Positions 60,765-64,000 of a DNA stretch of 64,000 bases are shown in pieces. Under the pieces are notes generated by a model. That model saw only the letters and a program-made list of their open reading frames with translations. It was not told the origin of the DNA and made no database searches. Every line of letters begins with the position of its first letter. Position 1 is the stretch's first letter. The stretch covers positions 124,001 through 188,000 of the forward strand of contig NZ_JBKBEX010000004.1 of assembly GCF_047303325.1 (NCBI RefSeq). The letters run 5' to 3'. Origin of the DNA: Polaromonas sp047303325 (GTDB lineage Bacteria; Pseudomonadota; Gammaproteobacteria; Burkholderiales; Burkholderiaceae_C). A program made the position numbers and the translations under genes.

Positions 60765-63206
60765 TCAGTTCTTGAACAAATCAAGGATGCGTTTTTTCTC
60801 GTCCGAAGGCGGGAGGACCTGGATCGCGCCGCCCGGCGCGCCCGGGGCGGCCGGCTGGCCGGCATTGGCGGCATTGGCCGCCGCCGGATCCTGTTGGACA
60901 CCCACGGTGCTGACGCCCGAGCCCCGGGCGTATTCGCTGTAGTACCACTCGCCACCCACATTCACGACACCCTCGGGCGGCGGATATTCGGCGACCGGTA
61001 TCCCCTTGAGGGCGTATTCCATGTAATTGATCCAGATCGGCAGGCTCAGGCCGCCGCCGGTTTCCCGGTCGCCCAGCTTTTTAGGCGTGTCATAGCCCAT
61101 CCAGACCGCCGCTGCCAGCGTGGGCTGGAAACCCACGAACCAAGTGTCTATGGAGTCGTTGGTCGTGCCGGTTTTGCCGTAGAGGTCGGGCCGCTTGAGT
61201 GTGGCCTGCGCCTTGGCCGCAGTGCCCGATCGCGCGACTTCCTGCAGCAGGCTGTCCATGATGAAGGCATTGCGTGCCTCTATACCCCGGACCGACTCGT
61301 CCAACGCGGGGGGCTTGGTCTCCAGCAGGACCTTGCCGCGCTGGTCGGTGATTTTGGTGACCAGGTAGGGGTTGATGCGGTAGCCGCCGTTGGCGAACAC
61401 GGAATAGGCGGTCACCATCTGCATGGGCGTGACCGAGCCGGCGCCCAGCGCCATGGTCAGGTAGGCCGGGTGTTTTTCCGCTTCAAAGCCGAAATGGGTG
61501 ATCCAGTCCTGGGCGTAGGGCGCGCCTATGGCCTGCAGGATGCGGATGGAAATCATGTTCTTGGATTTCTTCAGGCCGGTCCGCAGGCTCATGGGACCGT
61601 CGAAGGTGCCGTCGTAGTTTTTCGGCTCCCAGGGCTGGCCGCCGGTCACGCCGGCATCGAAGAACAGGGGGGCATCGTTGATGACAGTGGCCGGGGTGAA
61701 GCCCTTTTCCAGCGCGGCCGAGTAGATAAAGGGCTTGAAGCTGGAACCCGGCTGGCGCCAAGCCTGGGTGACGTGGTTGAACTTGTTTTTCTCGAAGTCA
61801 AAGCCGCCCACCAGTGCGCGTATCGAGCCGTCGCGTGGGTCCAGGGCCACGAATGCGCCCTCGACTTCGGGCAACTGGGTGATCTCCCAGGTGTTTTTGG
61901 GCGTTTTCGCCACGCGGATCAGGGCGCCGCGGCGTATCTTGATATTAGGGCCCGCCTTCTCGGCCAGGCCCGACTGCGCGGGTTTGAGGCCGTCGCCGGT
62001 GATTTCGACGGTTTCGCTGTTCTGGCGCATGGCCAGGATGCGCTTGGGATTGGCCTCCAGCACCACGGCCGACATCACGTCGCCGTTGTCGGGGTTGTCG
62101 GTCAGCGCGTCGTCAATGGCATCCTCGGTTTCCTGCGGGTTGACGGGCAGGTCTATGAATTTCTCGGGGCCGCGGTAAATCTGGCGGCGCTCGTAGTCCA
62201 TGATGCCTTTGCGCAACGCCTTATAGGCCACGGTCTGGTCGGTGGCACGCAGCGTGGTGTAGACGTTCAGGCCGCGGGTGTAGGTTTCGTCGCCGTACTG
62301 GTTGTAGACCAGCTGGCGCACCGTCTCTGCCACGTACTCGGCATGCACCCGGCCGGCGTCGGGCCCGGTCCTGACCTTCAGGGGCTCTTCCTTGGCGGCT
62401 TTGGCCTGCTCGGCCGTGATGAAGCCGTTTTCCTCCATGCGCTCGATGATGTAGAGCTGGCGCGCCCGGGCGCGCTTGGGGTTGATGATGGGGTTGTAGG
62501 CCGACGGCGCCTTGGGCAGGCCGGCCAGCATGGCCGCCTCGGAAATGGAGATGTTCTTGAGCGGTTTGCCGAAATAGGCTTCCGAGGCAGCGGCAAAACC
62601 GTAGGCCCGGTTGCCCAGAAAGATCTGGTTCATATAGATCTCAAGGATCTGGTCCTTGGTCAGCATGTGCTCCAGCTTGAAGGTCAGCAGGATTTCATAG
62701 ATCTTGCGGGTATAGCTTTTTTCCGCTGAGAGGTAGACATTGCGGGCCACCTGCATGGTGATGGTGGAGGCGCCTTGGGCTTTAGCACGGCCGACGTTCG
62801 CAAGTCCTGCCCGGATCACGCCCAGGTAGTCGACGCCGCCGTGGGAGAAGAAGCGCGCGTCCTCAATGGCCAGAACGGCGTCCTTCATGACCTGGGGGAT
62901 GTCCTGGATGGGGGTCAGGCTGCGCCGCTCCTCGCCGAACTCGCCGATCACCACGCCGTCCGCGGAGTAAACGCGCAGCGGCAGCTTGGGCCGGTAGTCC
63001 ACCAGGTCCGAAATGTCGGGCAGGTTGGGGTAGGCGACCGACAGGGCCACGGCCACGAACAGCAGGACGCTGACGACGCCCGCCAGCAACAGGCCCGTGC
63101 TCCACAAAAGGAACTTGACCAGCCAGCGCGGTAGCCAGGACTTGCCGGAAGAGCTTGGCTTGGCCGGGCTGGAGTTTGAATCAGGAGGGGTGGGCGTGGA
63201 GGGCAT
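60765..63206 (-). CDS. mrcA: Penicillin-binding protein 1A (class A)
   Basis: 813-residue bifunctional peptidoglycan synthase. N-terminal membrane anchor (about 35-60); glycosyltransferase with AIEDARFFSHGGVD near residue 120 and GASTITMQVARN; OB-like insert around 320-430; transpeptidase with SSFKPFIYSAAL (S-x-x-K) and GKTGTTNDSIDTWFVG (KTGT). The tail ends in an Ala/Gly/Pro-rich segment. It is divergent from pilM, the arrangement usual in many proteobacteria. Confidence 0.95.
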   Translation of the reverse strand: MPSTPTPPDSNSSPAKPSSSGKSWLPRWLVKFLLWSTGLLLAGVVSVLLFVAVALSVAYPNLPDISDLVDYRPKLPLRVYSADGVVIGEFGEERRSLTPIQDIPQVMKDAVLAIEDARFFSHGGVDYLGVIRAGLANVGRAKAQGASTITMQVARNVYLSAEKSYTRKIYEILLTFKLEHMLTKDQILEIYMNQIFLGNRAYGFAAASEAYFGKPLKNISISEAAMLAGLPKAPSAYNPIINPKRARARQLYIIERMEENGFITAEQAKAAKEEPLKVRTGPDAGRVHAEYVAETVRQLVYNQYGDETYTRGLNVYTTLRATDQTVAYKALRKGIMDYERRQIYRGPEKFIDLPVNPQETEDAIDDALTDNPDNGDVMSAVVLEANPKRILAMRQNSETVEITGDGLKPAQSGLAEKAGPNIKIRRGALIRVAKTPKNTWEITQLPEVEGAFVALDPRDGSIRALVGGFDFEKNKFNHVTQAWRQPGSSFKPFIYSAALEKGFTPATVINDAPLFFDAGVTGGQPWEPKNYDGTFDGPMSLRTGLKKSKNMISIRILQAIGAPYAQDWITHFGFEAEKHPAYLTMALGAGSVTPMQMVTAYSVFANGGYRINPYLVTKITDQRGKVLLETKPPALDESVRGIEARNAFIMDSLLQEVARSGTAAKAQATLKRPDLYGKTGTTNDSIDTWFVGFQPTLAAAVWMGYDTPKKLGDRETGGGLSLPIWINYMEYALKGIPVAEYPPPEGVVNVGGEWYYSEYARGSGVSTVGVQQDPAAANAANAGQPAAPGAPGGAIQVLPPSDEKKRILDLFKN

Positions 63207-63232
63207 GTAGGCAATCGTAAAGTCGCGTCACT

Positions 63233-63238
63233 ATTATA
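63233..63238 (-). promoter_or_regulatory. Candidate -10 box of mrcA
   Basis: Leftward TATAAT 27 bases before the mrcA start, without a good -35 at the right spacing. Confidence 0.4.
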
Positions 63239-63389
63239 AAAATCCTGGAAACCGGGAGATATCGGGCTGCTTGCGATGCGTCACACTTTTACGTTTGCAG
63301 ACATCGTTTTAGCCCTGCCGGACTGCTTGCACTCAGTTACAAGCGTCGGCTTTTGACAACGTTCTGGATGTGCAGAACAGGAAAAATCC

Positions 63390-63418
63390 TTACTGCACAA
63401 AGAGCTTACTGCTACTAT
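63390..63418 (+). promoter_or_regulatory. Candidate pilM promoter
   Basis: -35 TTACTG (63390-63395) and -10 TACTAT (63413-63418), spacer 17 bp, 56 bases before the proposed pilM start. A TTGACA at 63353-63358 has no partner -10. Confidence 0.45.
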
Positions 63419-63474
63419 TCAAGTGATTTCTTAAGTATGCAGGGCTACATATTAGCCGTCATTTGGGGACTGCC

Positions 63475-64000
63475 TTGATCTCTCTGGGATCGTTATTCAA
63501 CCGCCAACAACCCGCTTTGCTGGGTTTGGATATCAGTTCGTCCAGCGTCAAGCTGGTGGAGTTGAGCCGTGACAAGGCCGGCAATCTGGTGCTGGATCGC
63601 TGTGCGATCGAGCCCCTGGAGCGCGGCTGGATCACGGACGGCAACGTCGAGAAATTCGACGAGGTCGCCGACGCCGTGCGCCGCCTGGTCAAAAAGAGCG
63701 GAACCCGCACCAAAAACGTCGCCATGGCGCTGCCCGCTTCCGCGGTCATCACCAAAAAAATCATCCTCCCTGGAGGCATGACGGACGCCGAACTTGAAAC
63801 CCAGGTCGAGTCCGAAGCCAACCAATATATTCCCTTCTCCCTGGACGAAGTCAGCCTTGACTTCTGCGTGGTGGGCCCCAGCGCCACCTCCACCGGTGAC
63901 GTCGAGGTGCTGATTGCCGCCTCCCGCAAGGAAAAGGTCCAGGACCGGGAGGGCCTGGCGGAAGCCGCGGGCCTCAAGCCCATAGTGGTCGATGTGGAGT
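63475..64000 (+). CDS. pilM: Type IV pilus assembly protein PilM (partial, C-terminus cut)
   Basis: First 175 residues of the actin-like cytoplasmic PilM, which links PilN/PilO to the pilus motor. A TTG start gives MISLGSLFNRQQPALLGLDI, matching family N-termini, with the phosphate-1-like LGLDISSSSVKLVELS and later QVESEANQYIPFSLDEVSLD. GGGGA lies upstream of the start. The window ends before the rest; pilNOPQ would be expected to follow. Confidence 0.9.
   Translation, partial: MISLGSLFNRQQPALLGLDISSSSVKLVELSRDKAGNLVLDRCAIEPLERGWITDGNVEKFDEVADAVRRLVKKSGTRTKNVAMALPASAVITKKIILPGGMTDAELETQVESEANQYIPFSLDEVSLDFCVVGPSATSTGDVEVLIAASRKEKVQDREGLAEAAGLKPIVVDVE

Noticed and set aside
60747..62729. 660-codon open frame antisense to mrcA
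   Set aside because: The sense strand has all PBP1A motifs; the antisense frame has none and lacks a start signal.

Overview
The window reads as an ordinary chromosomal segment of a high-GC betaproteobacterium, most likely Burkholderiales/Comamonadaceae (Polaromonas-, Rhodoferax- or Variovorax-like). The basis is gene content and order: hexR-zwf opposite tal-pgi, resB-ccsB next to cytochrome c4 and ysxC, lptM-lysA opposite cyaY, mrcA opposite pilM, and several Burkholderiales-type trimeric porins. I see no rRNA, tRNA, insertion sequence, prophage, CRISPR array or recognisable defence island. Family names rest on reading motifs by eye; no database search was run.

Layout. 1-3.1 kb: a peptide/nickel-type ABC importer (ATPase cut by the left edge, two permeases) with an alpha/beta hydrolase, opposite a LysR regulator. 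4.3-7.6 kb: DoxX, then a DUF1800-DUF1501 secreted pair. 7.6-9.0 kb: an ECF41 sigma factor with its carboxymuconolactone-decarboxylase partner. 9.1-12.9 kb: a PEP-mutase/isocitrate-lyase-fold enzyme, two divergent FAH-fold enzymes and queC. 12.9-17.9 kb: an MFS-monooxygenase fusion overlapping an SbmA-type ABC exporter, a 5'-nucleotidase and a phosphoglycerate-mutase-like phosphatase (candidate cobC). 18.2-20.1 kb: argC and a LysR gene, which look inserted into a cobalamin cluster. 20.1-23.9 kb: cobS, cobT, a CWC mini-protein and ilvA, read as one unit behind a putative attenuator. 24.2-30.1 kb: OsmC, coq7 and three porins. 30.3-38.4 kb: two DUF3047 lipoprotein paralogues around an M20 peptidase, hexR, zwf, tal and pgi. 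38.5-41.7 kb: an OmpW-like protein and groES-groEL under a perfect CIRCE operator. 42.0-47.1 kb: a signalling block with a KaiC-like double ATPase, a hybrid histidine kinase, a small basic protein and a CHASE3 histidine kinase. 47.4-52.2 kb: metK, two LpxL-family acyltransferases, an epoxide-hydrolase-like protein and ysxC. 52.4-56.9 kb: cytochrome c4 and the System II cytochrome c maturation pair resB-ccsB. 57.0-58.6 kb: msrPQ. 58.7-64 kb: lysA, lptM, cyaY, mrcA and the start of pilM, probably the first gene of a type IV pilus operon cut by the right edge.

How the genes work together. Most loci are core functions: branched-chain amino acid entry (ilvA), the lower cobalamin loop (cobT, cobS, possibly cobC), glucose-6-phosphate metabolism under HexR, chaperonin under HrcA/CIRCE, cytochrome c supply and maturation, periplasmic methionine repair, envelope assembly (lpxL-like, lptM, mrcA) and lysine synthesis. 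The regulatory elements seen most clearly are an ilvA leader peptide with a 10-bp terminator, the CIRCE element, a candidate HexR operator between zwf and tal, and several rho-independent terminators.

The points most worth a second look are the ilvA leader, the argC-lysR module and the cobalamin-riboswitch-like remnant beside it, the KaiC/pseudo-receiver kinase pair, the DUF3047 pair and a two-copy palindromic intergenic repeat. No wholly new multi-gene system could be demonstrated from sequence alone.
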